A stretch of 64,000 bases of DNA, from contig CAINJJ010000005.1 in assembly GCA_903849645.1 (NCBI GenBank), positions 1-64,000 of the forward strand, written 5' to 3'. Origin of the DNA: an uncultured Acidobacteriaceae bacterium. GTDB taxonomy: Bacteria; Acidobacteriota; Terriglobia; Terriglobales; Acidobacteriaceae. Position 1 is the first letter of the stretch, and every line of letters starts with the position of its first letter. A program made the position numbers and the translations under genes. The notes under the pieces are model-generated. The model made no database searches, was not told the origin of the DNA, and saw only the letters and a program-made list of their open reading frames with translations. Shown here one piece after another: positions 24,730-33,597 of the stretch.

Positions 24730-27513
24730 CTACAGGAGTTCGCCGATGGTGCAAAGCTTCGTTCCCGTGAGGGTGATGCCGATCGAGCAGGTGCAACTGT
24801 ATTCACGGGCATCCAGCCGGCACGGCAAGGCGACCAGAGTCATGATTTTTTCGGCGATCATGCGTATCTGCTCCGCGGCGGCTTCACGGTTTGTGTCCAG
24901 GTGGTCCAGAAGGACGAAGAATTCGTCGCTGCCGGCGCGGGCGACGAGGTCAGTGGAGCGGACGCAGTCCCCGATACGCTGGGAGACGATGCGAAGGATG
25001 AGGTCCCCGCTGGCGTGGCCAAAGGCGTTGTTCGCGGTCTGGAAATTGTCGATGTCGATGCAGAACAGGCCCAGGTAGTGGCCGGTGGCCTCGGCCAGTT
25101 CCAGGCTCTCCCTCAGGCGCTCGTAGAGCTGGCGGCGGTTGGCCAGGCCGGTCAAGGGATCGAAGTAGGAGAGGTTGCGGATTTCGGCTTCAGCCCGGCG
25201 GGCCTCGGTGAGATCGCGAATGACGGACAACGTACAGGTCTCGCCTTCCATCTCAAACCGGCTGCAAGTGATCATGCCCCATAAGCTCTCGCCGTTCTTC
25301 TTGTTGAACTGCGCCTGGAAATTGATCACCGGCTCCCCCGCGTCGAGGAGCGAAATAACCTTGTCGCGCACCTTGCGATCGCCCCAGATGCCGATCTCGG
25401 CCGTGGTGTGCCCAATCACCTCCTCGCGGCTCCAGCCAGTGGTTTCCAGGTAGACCTGACTCACATCGAGGAAGATGCCATCGCGCGCGCGGACGATGGA
25501 GATGGGGTCGTGACTGGTCTGGAAGATGGTGCGATAACGGGCTTCGCTGGCTTTGAGGCTCTCCTCGGCATGGCGCTGTTCAGTAATGTCGCTCACCATG
25601 GCCATCGAACAAAGCCGTCCGTTGATCTCAACCTGCGAAGCGGAGAGAGCGCCCCAGAACAGTTCCCCGTTGCTGCGGCGAAGCTGAACTGTCTGCTCCT
25701 TCACCTTGCCGCCTCGAAGCAGCAGTTCGCGGAGAGCTTGATTGCTGGGTAGGTCGGCCCAGAGAGCCAGTTCTGAGGTTTGGCGCCCGATGACTTGATC
25801 GCGGGTAAAGCCGTGCATCCTGAGAAACTGGTCGTTGGCTTCAATGAGGGTCTCTGTCTCCATGTCCGTGATCGCGATGGCGTCAAAGCTGGTCTCGAAG
25901 GCGGCGCGATAGCGGGCCTCGCTGGCCTGCCTTTCCTCTTCGGCGCGGCGCTGCTCGGTCACGTCGCGGACGGTGATGTAGGAGCAGGGAACGCCGTCGA
26001 TGTCCATGCGGGCGCCGGAGACAACGGCCCAGAATATCTCGCCGCTCTTCCGGCACAGCGGTATCAGTGTGTCGCCGACAACGCTCTCGCGGGCAAGTTC
26101 TTCCAGAACTCTCCCCCTGTCGGCCTGGCTGACATCCAGGTTGACTTCGAGAGTGGTGCGGCCAAGGACCTCATCGCGCGCCCAGCCAAAGGTGCGGGTG
26201 AACTTCTCGTTGACGTCGAGCAGGGTATGGTCCTGCTGATTGAATATGGCGATTGCGTCCTGGCTGGTCTCGAAGGCCGTGCGGTAGCGCGCCTCGCTGG
26301 CGCGGCGCGCCTGTTCGGATGTGTGCTCGGCGGTGACATCGCGCAAGGTGAAATGAGTGCAACTGACACCGTCAATCTCCATCAAGGAGGCGGAGATTGA
26401 GCCCCAGAAAGTCATCCCGCCTTTGCCCTTCATCTCAAGCGGGCCCGCTTCGTAATGGCCCTGCCGGGCGAGGGCCTCGCGAAGTTCCAACCTCTTCGAG
26501 TCCTGAGTGAACAGGCTGTGGCCATGGGTGGAGTGGGCGATGAGGTCGTCGCGGTCCCAGCCGGTAATGCGGAGAAATGCGGCGTTGACGTCGAGGTAGG
26601 TTCGGTCGCAGTGGCGGAGGATGGCGATGCCGTCCTGGCTGGTCTCAAAGGCGGAGCGGTAGCGGGCTTCGCTGGCGCGCAGGGCCTCGGCGGCCAGGCG
26701 AGCCTCGGTGATGTCCCGGAATGTGACCAGGAGGCAGAGGCGGCCTTCGATCTCGAGGATGGCGCCGGAGGTAAGAAGCCAGCGCAGTTCGCCATCCCTG
26801 CGGCGGAAGCACTCCTCGACATCCTGGAATCGTCCGTCGCGGCGCAGCACCGCGGCGCGCTCTTCCAGCGCGCTCCGATCGCTCCACAGGCCGATTTCGA
26901 GCGGAGACCGGCCGAAGAACTCCTCCCGCGTCAGGCTGGAGATCTCCATGGCGCGTTCGTTGGCGTCGATATATACGCCGTCCAGGGTCTCAGGGTCGAG
27001 CGCAAGCAGGGCGATGCCGTCGAAGCTGGTCTGGAAGGCGGCCCGGTAGCGCTCCTCTACCCCGCGGCGGGCCTGCTCCGCCTTGCGCTCGGCTGAGATA
27101 TCGCGGATGACCAGCATGCCGCGCCGCACCCCGTCGACCTCAAGCAGCAAGGCGGACCAGACGGACCAGATGATCTCCCCTCCCTTGCGCCGCATCCTCA
27201 TTTCAAAGTTCAGTATTGAGCCGTCCCTGAAAAGCTGCTCCCGGTTTGCGGTGAACTCTTCCGCATCCACGATGAGGTCCAGGTCCCACGCGGTGTGGCC
27301 CACAAGCTCCTCCCGCGACCAACCGGTAATGCGGGACAGCGCGGGGTTCACTTCGAGGCTGATGTTGTCTTCAAGGCAGAAGATGACCATGCCGTCCTGG
27401 CTGGTCTCAAACGCGGCGCGGTAGCGGGCCTCGCTGGCGCGCAGTGCCTCTTCGGTGGCCTTGCTGGAATCCGTGGCGGCGCGGGAAAAGCTGCTTTTAG
27501 TTGATCGTGTCAA
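24730..27513 (-). CDS. Six-PAS GGDEF protein, C-terminus cut by amber codon
   Basis: A 927-residue cytoplasmic sensor. Six tandem PAS domains (about 31-145, 153-270, 283-405, 410-525, 537-650, 660-775) each begin with a variant of SEARYRAAFETSQDG and end with a RDIT-type helix. The GGDEF domain (about 780-927) reads YFDPLTGLANRRQ and RAGSDEF, with Ser in the second Gly position. The frame stops at TAG (24730-24732), just before the last GGDEF helix; the EAL domain follows in the same frame. The start is TTG at 27513 with AGGAAAGG upstream. Diguanylate cyclase activity of the truncated form is doubtful. Confidence 0.88.
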   Translation of the reverse strand: MTRSTKSSFSRAATDSSKATEEALRASEARYRAAFETSQDGMVIFCLEDNISLEVNPALSRITGWSREELVGHTAWDLDLIVDAEEFTANREQLFRDGSILNFEMRMRRKGGEIIWSVWSALLLEVDGVRRGMLVIRDISAERKAEQARRGVEERYRAAFQTSFDGIALLALDPETLDGVYIDANERAMEISSLTREEFFGRSPLEIGLWSDRSALEERAAVLRRDGRFQDVEECFRRRDGELRWLLTSGAILEIEGRLCLLVTFRDITEARLAAEALRASEARYRSAFETSQDGIAILRHCDRTYLDVNAAFLRITGWDRDDLIAHSTHGHSLFTQDSKRLELREALARQGHYEAGPLEMKGKGGMTFWGSISASLMEIDGVSCTHFTLRDVTAEHTSEQARRASEARYRTAFETSQDAIAIFNQQDHTLLDVNEKFTRTFGWARDEVLGRTTLEVNLDVSQADRGRVLEELARESVVGDTLIPLCRKSGEIFWAVVSGARMDIDGVPCSYITVRDVTEQRRAEEERQASEARYRAAFETSFDAIAITDMETETLIEANDQFLRMHGFTRDQVIGRQTSELALWADLPSNQALRELLLRGGKVKEQTVQLRRSNGELFWGALSASQVEINGRLCSMAMVSDITEQRHAEESLKASEARYRTIFQTSHDPISIVRARDGIFLDVSQVYLETTGWSREEVIGHTTAEIGIWGDRKVRDKVISLLDAGEPVINFQAQFNKKNGESLWGMITCSRFEMEGETCTLSVIRDLTEARRAEAEIRNLSYFDPLTGLANRRQLYERLRESLELAEATGHYLGLFCIDIDNFQTANNAFGHASGDLILRIVSQRIGDCVRSTDLVARAGSDEFFVLLDHLDTNREAAAEQIRMIAEKIMTLVALPCRLDAREYSCTCSIGITLTGTKLCTIGELL

Positions 27514-27770
27514 TGGGCCCTTTCCTCACTCCGCCATCCGCCCCGTGAAGTAATTTGCCTTTGGGTATGAACATCTTCCGCTCGCCCACTTTGCTTTCAA
27601 GTGACGCGGCTCACAATTCTACATTCGCCCAAAAAGAAATTCACAACCATGACCTTGCGGAACTTCGGAATGCCGGCGTCTCATCCATGAGGGAGCAAGC
27701 GTTGCCAATGGGATTTCCCTGCCGCCTGGCTTTGCTTCCAAAGAAGCAAATGAGCTACATTTCCCTTGCC
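27514..27770. promoter_or_regulatory. Divergent intergenic region before the M2 peptidase and PAS protein genes
   Basis: About 257 bases separate two divergent starts. The centre (27590-27650) is AT-richer than the surroundings and is where promoters of both genes are expected. No clear operator was found. Confidence 0.35.
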
Positions 27771-29627
27771 ATGACTAAACGCATTCGTCTCACCGCTCTG
27801 CCCCTGTTCGTCCTTGCAGGCCTGCTGTCGTTTGCCTCCTCCGCCCATGCCCAGGCGCCCGCCCCGGCCAAACCCACTGTTGCCGACGCGCTCGCCTTTA
27901 TCGACAGCGCGGAGAAGGAACTCAACGCCATCGGCATCACCGCCGCCCGCGCCTCCTGGGTTGAAGAGACCTACATCACCGACGACACCGTCGCCCTGCT
28001 CGCCGAGGCCAACGACCGCCTCATCGCCCGCCAGACCGAGCTCATCGGCGAGTCCAGCCGCTTTGACGGCCTCCCCCTGCCCCCTGACGCCGCCCGCAAG
28101 CTCCTGCTCCTCAAGCTCGGCATCGGCCTGCCCGCCCCGGCCGACCCCGCCCTCCGCGCCGAAACCACCCAAAAGGCCGCGGAACTCGACGCCGCCTATG
28201 GCCGCGGAAAGTACTGCCCGGACGCAGACAAAGACCACTGCCTCGGCATCGACGAAATCGGCGTCAAGATGGCCCACAGCCGCGACCCCAAAGAGCTGGC
28301 CACGCTCTGGGCCGGCTGGCACGCCGTGGGTGTGCCCATGCGCCCCGGCTACGCCCGCCTCGCCGAACTCAGCAACATCGGCGCACGCGAACTCGGCTTT
28401 GCCGACACCGGGGCCCTCTGGCGCTCCCAATACGACATGACTCCCGACGAGTTCCAGGCCGAGATCGAGCGCCTCTGGACCCAGGTCGAGCCCCTCTATC
28501 GCGAACTCCACACATACGTCCGCCACAAGCTGATCTTGAGGTACGGCGACGCCGCCCGCCGTCCCGACGGCATGATCCCCAGCCACCTTCTCGGCAATCC
28601 CTGGGCGCAGGAGTGGGGCAACATCTACGACGTGGTCGCCCCGCCCTCCGGCCCCCTGCCCTATGACCTCGGCGCCATTCTCAAGGCCCGCAACACCAGC
28701 TCCGCCCAACTGGTCCGCTATGGCGAGGGCTTCTACAAGTCCCTCGGCTTTGACGCCCTTCCTGACACCTTCTGGCAGCGCTCCATGCTCTCCCATCCCC
28801 GCGACCGCGACGTCGTCTGCCACGCCAGCGCCTGGGACATCGACAACCTCCGCGACGTCCGCATCAAGGCCTGCTTCCAGCCCACCACCGACGACTTTGT
28901 CACCGTCCATCACGAACTGGGCCACAACTACTACCAGATGGCCTACCGCAACCAGCCCACCTTCTTCCGCGACGGCGCAAACGACGGCTTCCATGAGGCC
29001 ATCGGCGACGCCATCGCCCTCAACGTCACCCCCGACTACCTCAAGAAGCTGGGCCTCATCGACGCCGTGCCCCCGGCCAGCGCCGACATTCCCCTGCTCC
29101 TCCATACCGCGCTCGACAAGATTGCCTTCCTGCCCTTCGGCCTGCTCATCGACAAGTGGCGCTGGCAGGTCTACTCCGGCCAGGTCACCCCGGACCACTA
29201 CAACAGCGCCTGGTGGGCCTTGCGCGAAAAATACCAGGGCGTCGCCCCGCCCATCGCGCGCTCTGAGGCCGACTTTGACCCCGGCGCCAAATACCACATC
29301 CCCGGCAACGTCCCTTACATGCGTTACTTCCTGGCCCGCGTCTACCAGTTCCAGTTCTACCGCGCCATGTGCCAGGCTGCCGGTTACAAGGGGCCCCTGA
29401 ACCGCTGCTCGGTCTACGGCTCAAAGGAAGCCGGCGCGAAGTTGAACGCCATGCTGGAACTGGGCCGCAGCAAGCCCTGGCCCGAAGCCCTCAAAGCCAT
29501 GACCGGCACCGACAAAGCCGACGCCTCCGCCATCATCGAGTACTTCCAACCCCTGCTCGACTGGCTCAAGGAGCAGAACAAGGGCGAGAAGGAAGGCTGG
29601 ACCCTTCCGGCCGACCCGCTGAAGTAG
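27771..29627 (+). CDS. M2 family (ACE-like) zinc dipeptidyl carboxypeptidase
   Basis: A 618-residue secreted metallopeptidase related to angiotensin-converting enzyme. The signal peptide ends near AHAQAPA. The zinc motif HHELGHNYY (HEXXH at about 381-385) is followed 23 residues on by FHEAIGD, supplying the third ligand. RDGANDGFHEAIGD and the C-terminal FQFYRAMCQAAGYKGPLNRCS with its paired Cys are typical. Bacterial M2 enzymes of about 620-680 residues have one catalytic domain. I use the ATG at 27771; an ATG at 27750 is in frame. It probably trims dipeptides from peptides in the periplasm. Confidence 0.94.
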   Translation: MTKRIRLTALPLFVLAGLLSFASSAHAQAPAPAKPTVADALAFIDSAEKELNAIGITAARASWVEETYITDDTVALLAEANDRLIARQTELIGESSRFDGLPLPPDAARKLLLLKLGIGLPAPADPALRAETTQKAAELDAAYGRGKYCPDADKDHCLGIDEIGVKMAHSRDPKELATLWAGWHAVGVPMRPGYARLAELSNIGARELGFADTGALWRSQYDMTPDEFQAEIERLWTQVEPLYRELHTYVRHKLILRYGDAARRPDGMIPSHLLGNPWAQEWGNIYDVVAPPSGPLPYDLGAILKARNTSSAQLVRYGEGFYKSLGFDALPDTFWQRSMLSHPRDRDVVCHASAWDIDNLRDVRIKACFQPTTDDFVTVHHELGHNYYQMAYRNQPTFFRDGANDGFHEAIGDAIALNVTPDYLKKLGLIDAVPPASADIPLLLHTALDKIAFLPFGLLIDKWRWQVYSGQVTPDHYNSAWWALREKYQGVAPPIARSEADFDPGAKYHIPGNVPYMRYFLARVYQFQFYRAMCQAAGYKGPLNRCSVYGSKEAGAKLNAMLELGRSKPWPEALKAMTGTDKADASAIIEYFQPLLDWLKEQNKGEKEGWTLPADPLK

Positions 29628-29751
29628 AAAATTCCATCTGGGACGTGTGGCCCACATCTGCCCCGCCACAAAGCTGGGTGCCCCAGGTCTGGACTTTCAG
29701 ACCTGGGAAAGCGAGGTCCTTCAGAGGACATGCGGCCTTCCCGCCCCGGCT

Positions 29752-30126
29752 CTATAGCGTCTGCGTCGCGGAATCAACCGTGATCGAAAAAACCGCGCGC
29801 GCCCATCCAAACCTGGCTTTCAAGGCGTCGTACTCCGGCCCATCCGTGAGAAATGCAGCTGTCCCCTTGATCAGAAAGCCGGTCCCCGGACCATTGAGTC
29901 CTTGCACCTTGCTGCTGCCCAGGGTCACCAGAACCTGGTTGTTGACCGCAATATTGGCCTCGGTCCTGTGAAAGTAGCCGGCCGGGATCAGCAAGCGCCC
30001 GTCCTCCGAGACCCGTATATAGCTGTTCCAGGTATTCACCATGTGCGGCCCATCCGGGCCCAGGGTGGCGATGGCGACAACGCCGTCCTTCTTCAGCACT
30101 TCCAGCAGGGTTTCTGGAATTTTCAC
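29752..30126 (-). CDS. Pyridoxamine 5'-phosphate oxidase-like FMN-binding protein
   Basis: A 124-residue split-barrel flavin protein. VVAIATLGPDGPHMVNTWNSYIRV and RTEANIAVNNQVLVTLGS are the strand-turn signatures of the PPOX class. The start is GTG at 30126 with CGGAG 5-6 bases upstream; the open frame continues far upstream but without conserved content. Reaction unknown; small members reduce flavins, F420 or haem-like ligands. Lies convergent to the M2 peptidase gene. Confidence 0.8.
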   Translation of the reverse strand: MKIPETLLEVLKKDGVVAIATLGPDGPHMVNTWNSYIRVSEDGRLLIPAGYFHRTEANIAVNNQVLVTLGSSKVQGLNGPGTGFLIKGTAAFLTDGPEYDALKARFGWARAVFSITVDSATQTL

Positions 30127-30248
30127 TGAACACTCCGATCCCGATGAATTGTACGCCCGATGGGCGAAGACACAAATCACCGCGGCCATCTGATTCCCGG
30201 CTACAGCTTCCGCTTCCCGAACCCAACTGATGTCACCAAACGCCAGCT

Positions 30249-30557
30249 TCACTTCATCGACGACAGCATCTCCCGCCGCAGGATTGCGTTCATGCGCGAT
30301 TGATAGCCCCTGCCGTGCGACTTCAGCCACTCCAGAACATCCCCATCGAGGCGCGCCGTGACCACCTGTTTGACTGGACGATAAAGCTGGCCGCGCACTC
30401 GCTTGGTCTTTGCCCATTCCGCGTCCGTCAGCACAGGAATCTCGCTGGTATCGATCTCGCGCGCGGGCCGCGCCGAAAGAGCCTTCAAGCTGGCGCGTTG
30501 CGCCTCGGTCAGCGGCGGCAAGGTTTCCAGCGTGTATCTAACAGTTTTCCTTTTCAT
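30249..30557 (-). CDS. brnA: BrnA-family antitoxin
   Basis: A 102-residue ribbon-helix-helix antitoxin. The first half (TSEIPVLTDAEWAKTKRV) is the toxin-binding segment and the C-terminal VKQVVTARLDGDVLEWLKSHGRGYQSRMNAILRREM is the DNA-binding fold. The ATG at 30557 lies inside the end of the brnT gene (20-base overlap), the family's usual order of toxin first. It should bind the operator upstream of brnT and repress the pair. Confidence 0.9.
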   Translation of the reverse strand: MKRKTVRYTLETLPPLTEAQRASLKALSARPAREIDTSEIPVLTDAEWAKTKRVRGQLYRPVKQVVTARLDGDVLEWLKSHGRGYQSRMNAILRREMLSSMK

Positions 30558-30846
30558 AGCGTCGCCTTTCCTTGGGTTCTGCCCTTCTGGCGGAGATGAT
30601 GCGTACAACGTTGATTTCGGCTCCATCATCGAGTTCTTCCCGGATGGTGTGCGCCACCAGCAGAAGCACCAGACCCCCGACTCTGCCGCAGGCCTGCCAG
30701 CGCTCCCCTCCATCCTGGACGCGATCGCTCCACGAAAGGTAGAGCGGGTCGCGGAAGACTTGGGCGGCTTCCTCGAAGCTCACGCCATGTTTGCGTTGGT
30801 TCGCGATGTTCTTCGCGGCATCCCACTCAAACAGCGTATCGATCAC
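30538..30846 (-). CDS. brnT: BrnT-family ribonuclease toxin
   Basis: A 102-residue RelE-like toxin. FEWDAAKNIANQRKHGVSFEEAAQVFRDP is the diagnostic N-terminus, and the C-terminal VVRIISARRAEPKERRRYEK provides the catalytic Arg/Glu/Lys surface. The start is GTG at 30846. The central part has an insert (QACGRVGGLVLLLVAHT) that includes the usual LLVVAHT-type strand. BrnT toxins halt translation under stress. Confidence 0.92.
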   Translation of the reverse strand: MIDTLFEWDAAKNIANQRKHGVSFEEAAQVFRDPLYLSWSDRVQDGGERWQACGRVGGLVLLLVAHTIREELDDGAEINVVRIISARRAEPKERRRYEKENC

Positions 30847-30853
30847 GGTTCAA

Positions 30854-30878
30854 GTGTAATACATTTTTGTCAATACAC
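30854..30878. promoter_or_regulatory. Candidate BrnA operator upstream of brnT
   Basis: An imperfect inverted repeat (arms GTGTAATACA and TGTCAATACAC with TTTT between) starts 8 bases before the brnT start. On the minus strand it also contains TTGACA, a -35 match. Position and symmetry fit autoregulation by BrnA. Confidence 0.5.
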
Positions 30879-30978
30879 CCGTGAGTTCCGATCCGCCTCC
30901 GCAAACGACACGCCATACGGCGCCAAAGGCCTGTTGACTCCGCCCGCTCCACCCCGCAAAATAATCCCCGGAGGTCCC

Positions 30979-31539
30979 ATGAATCCCAGAATCCTCACCC
31001 TCGCCCTCTGCGCGCTCGCCCTTTCCCCCGCCGCCGCGCTCGCGCAGCAACCCGCCTCGCCGCCCATGGCAGACAAGCGCGCCGAGATCAAGCACGCCGC
31101 CGCCCCCGGCTCGCCGGAGTGGCAGCAGCTCCGCTCCCTCGTGGGCCAGTGGCAGGGATCCGTGCAAGAGGGCGGCAAAGCCGAGGGAGCCTCACTCGAA
31201 GTTCGCATGACCGGCGGCGGCTCGGCCATCATGCACATCATCGGCAAAGACACGCCGTACGAGATGGCGACCATGTTCCACCCCGACGGCCCGGCGCTCA
31301 TGGCGACGCACTACTGCGCCGCGCACAACCAGCCGCGGATGGAGATGGTCCCCGCCCCCGCGCCCAACCAGATCGCCTTTCGCTTCAAGGATGGAACCAA
31401 CATCGGCCCCGGCGACGGGCACATGGTCGGCCTCGTCATCACCTTCATCGACGCCAATCATCACGATGAGGCATGGGCCTATGAGGACCAGGGCAAGGAA
31501 CTCCCGGCCACCGTCTTTCATTATTCGCGCAAGCCGTAA
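30979..31539 (+). CDS. Secreted protein of unknown function
   Basis: A 186-residue protein with a signal peptide (LTLALCALALSPAAALAQQ) and a soluble domain of about 150 residues. SLVGQWQGSV followed by LEVRMTGGGSAIMHIIGKDTPYEMATMFHPDG suggests a lipocalin-like or DUF1579-like beta-barrel that starts with GxW. The ATG at 30979 has CGGAGG 5 bases upstream; the longer open frame to 30403 is spurious because it runs antisense through brnTA. Function unknown. Confidence 0.75.
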   Translation: MNPRILTLALCALALSPAAALAQQPASPPMADKRAEIKHAAAPGSPEWQQLRSLVGQWQGSVQEGGKAEGASLEVRMTGGGSAIMHIIGKDTPYEMATMFHPDGPALMATHYCAAHNQPRMEMVPAPAPNQIAFRFKDGTNIGPGDGHMVGLVITFIDANHHDEAWAYEDQGKELPATVFHYSRKP

Positions 31540-31585
31540 ACAACCGCTCAGGGTCCGTAGCCCGGGTCGGTGGACCCCCGCAGCC

Positions 31586-32179
31586 TTAGAACCGGTACAC
31601 GATTCCCACCGCGACACGCGGCCGCCCCGCCGGCGAGCCTCGCTGGATCTCGCTGTCAAAGGTGACAAACGGGGTGTGCAGGTAACCGGCCGTCGCGCGC
31701 AGCGAGACGTGTTTCGTCACCCGGAGATCCACCCCGGCGTTGGGCGACCAGGCCAGCACCGAGTCCTTGCTGAAGGGCTGCGAGTTGGCGTTGCCGCTCA
31801 GGCCGATATGCGCGCCGCCCACCAGAAAATCCGCGAAGGGGTGAATCAACCACTTCTTCGGCACAGGCAGATAGACCCGCGGACCCGCCATGCCGACCAC
31901 CGTGTGCTGCTTGCCGCTCGCCGACTCCATGTAGAAGTACTGGGAGAAATCCCCGGCAACTGCAATATGCCTCGTAACCCCCACCTCCACGCCGGCGTTC
32001 CAGCCGCTCTCCGCCGGTCCCGAGGCGTCCAGATAGCTATGGAAGTTCGTCGTCACCACCGAATACCCGCCATATACGGCGATCTCGGACTTCTGGAAAT
32101 TGCGCGCGGGGTGGGTTTGCGCCAGAGCGCATGGAACGGCAAGCAACAGTACGATGAGGGCAAACTTCCATGCATTCAT
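31586..32179 (-). CDS. Outer membrane beta-barrel protein
   Basis: A 197-residue protein: signal peptide ending LAQTHPA, then alternating amphipathic strands (SEIAVYGGYSVVTTNF, GWNAGVEVGVTRHIAVAGDFSQ, VGMAGPRVYLPVP, HPFADFLVGGAHIG, VSLRATAGYLHTPF) and a terminal aromatic in VAVGIVYRF, the BAM recognition signal. About eight strands, as in OmpA-like or OmpW-like small barrels. Role unknown. Confidence 0.85.
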   Translation of the reverse strand: MNAWKFALIVLLLAVPCALAQTHPARNFQKSEIAVYGGYSVVTTNFHSYLDASGPAESGWNAGVEVGVTRHIAVAGDFSQYFYMESASGKQHTVVGMAGPRVYLPVPKKWLIHPFADFLVGGAHIGLSGNANSQPFSKDSVLAWSPNAGVDLRVTKHVSLRATAGYLHTPFVTFDSEIQRGSPAGRPRVAVGIVYRF

Positions 32180-32397
32180 GCGGGTTTCGATTCCAGTCTC
32201 AGAGGGGAGCGAGCAATTCGGTCTCGCATGCCAGCGCCGGATGCGCGGGAAAACCGAATGGCTTCCAGTCCTGCCTCTTGCCTGTCAGACGCGAAGCTAA
32301 AGGAGTTGTTAGGCCGCCGGGCTCGCCCATTTTCTTCCCAGCCTCGATCGCATCGTAACTCCCTCTTTTGGAGCACAATGCGGAACCTGCCGCACGT

Positions 32398-32601
32398 TTA
32401 GCGATATTTTGAGGGATGGTACTTCTTCATGCGCGGCTTGGAGTACCTGCCGCTGAAGGCGAAGGGCTTGTTATGCGACCGGCCAAAGTGCAGCTTGTGC
32501 GTCTTTCCGGGGTGCATCGCGTAGGGAGTGTTCTTTGCGTAGGCGGCCAGAGACGCCATCAAGGCAAGGATTCCAAGGACAGCAATGCGCGCCAATCTCA
32601 T
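32398..32601 (-). CDS. Small secreted basic protein
   Basis: A 67-residue product with a clear signal peptide (RIAVLGILALMASLAAYA) and a mature part of about 45 residues that is strongly basic and rich in His, Lys, Ser and Pro. Its second half reads KPFAFSGRYSKPRMKKYHPSKYR. The ATG at 32601 has AGGAGG about 10 bases upstream. I do not recognise a characterised family; it might bind polyanions or metals at the cell surface, which is inference. Confidence 0.6.
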   Translation of the reverse strand: MRLARIAVLGILALMASLAAYAKNTPYAMHPGKTHKLHFGRSHNKPFAFSGRYSKPRMKKYHPSKYR

Positions 32602-32667
32602 GCGTCCGCCCCTCCTTGGGGCAAGCTCAGACTGGAGTATGCCTGAGACCTGCGTCGGGGAATTTGC

Positions 32668-32722
32668 GCAAAAGCAAAGGCGGATGCAAACGACCTCGCG
32701 CTGGAGGTCGGGTGCACCCGCC
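32668..32722 (-). terminator. Probable terminator of tpiA
   Basis: A two-stage hairpin (inner arms CGACCTC/GAGGTCG, outer arms GGCGG-TGCA/TGCA-CCGCC, 32679-32722) is followed on the minus strand by TTTGCTTTTG. It begins 20 bases after the tpiA stop. Confidence 0.7.
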
Positions 32723-32742
32723 TGAGGGACAGGGTTGTTGCC

Positions 32743-33495
32743 TTAGTACTTGACGATGGCCGCGAAGGAGTCGGGCTTGAGGCTGGCGCCGCCCACGAGG
32801 GCGCCGTCAATCTCTTCCTCGCCGATGAGGGCGTTGGCGTTGTCGGGCTTGACGCTGCCGCCGTAGAGGATGCGAACGGCCGCGGCTACCTCCGCTCCCA
32901 GCAGCTTGGCGACTTCGGCACGGATGATCTTGTGCGCGTCGACGGCCATCTCGGGCGTGGCGGTTTTGCCCGTGCCGATGGCCCAGACAGGCTCATAGGC
33001 GATGACGATGGGCGCGGCGGCTTCAGCGGTAATGCCCGCCAGGGCGCCGGTGATCTGGGTCTTGAGCACGTCCGCGGTCTTGCCGGCCTCGCGCTCGGCC
33101 AGCACTTCGCCCACACAGACAACGGGCACGACGCCGTGCTTCAGGGCAGCATGGAGCTTCTTGTTGACGATCTCGTCCGTCTCGGCAAAGTACTGGCGGC
33201 GCTCGGAGTGGCCGATCAGGGTGTGCGTTCCGCCCACGGCCTGGAGCTGGTTCAGCGAGGTCTCGCCGGTGAAGGCGCCCTCCTCGGCAAAGTGGATGTT
33301 CTGCGCGCCGACGGCGACATTGGACCCCTTGGCGGCTTCAATCACCGTGGGCAGCAGGACCGGGGAGGGAAACAGGGCGATCTCGTCGCGGGTGTGTCCG
33401 GCAACGAGGGGCAAGAAGGCATCAACAAAAGCCTTGGCTTCGGCGGGCGTCTTGAACATCTTCCAGTTGGCGGCAATCAGTGCTTTACGGGCCAT
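32743..33495 (-). CDS. tpiA: Triosephosphate isomerase
   Basis: Interconverts dihydroxyacetone phosphate and glyceraldehyde 3-phosphate. The 250-residue TIM barrel has all active-site parts: AANWKMF (Lys12), GHSERR (His), AYEPVWAIGTG (Glu), and phosphate-binding LYGGSVKPDN and GALVGGASL. Length is standard. It is on the same strand as pgk and gapA but 2 kb away from pgk, with a toxin-antitoxin pair and a hypothetical gene between. Confidence 0.97.
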   Translation of the reverse strand: MARKALIAANWKMFKTPAEAKAFVDAFLPLVAGHTRDEIALFPSPVLLPTVIEAAKGSNVAVGAQNIHFAEEGAFTGETSLNQLQAVGGTHTLIGHSERRQYFAETDEIVNKKLHAALKHGVVPVVCVGEVLAEREAGKTADVLKTQITGALAGITAEAAAPIVIAYEPVWAIGTGKTATPEMAVDAHKIIRAEVAKLLGAEVAAAVRILYGGSVKPDNANALIGEEEIDGALVGGASLKPDSFAAIVKY

Positions 33496-33597
33496 TTTTC
33501 GATAACTCCTCAGGGTGATTTTAGCGGATGAACGAGAGAGCCTGGGGTGACGACCGGCACACGGGGTGGAACGCCGGGCCGAGTAGGGAAGATGACG

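Noticed and set aside
24730..24732. Amber codon as pyrrolysine or programmed read-through
   Set aside because: No pyl genes or special downstream structure are visible; a nonsense change or sequence error is simpler.
27681..29297. 538-codon minus-strand frame opposite the M2 peptidase
   Set aside because: Gly/Val/Ala-rich shadow with no motif; the plus strand has a signal peptide and HEXXH.
30403..30978. N-terminal extension of the secreted protein gene through the brnTA region
   Set aside because: It would run antisense through both toxin-antitoxin genes; the signal peptide and CGGAGG fix the start at 30979.
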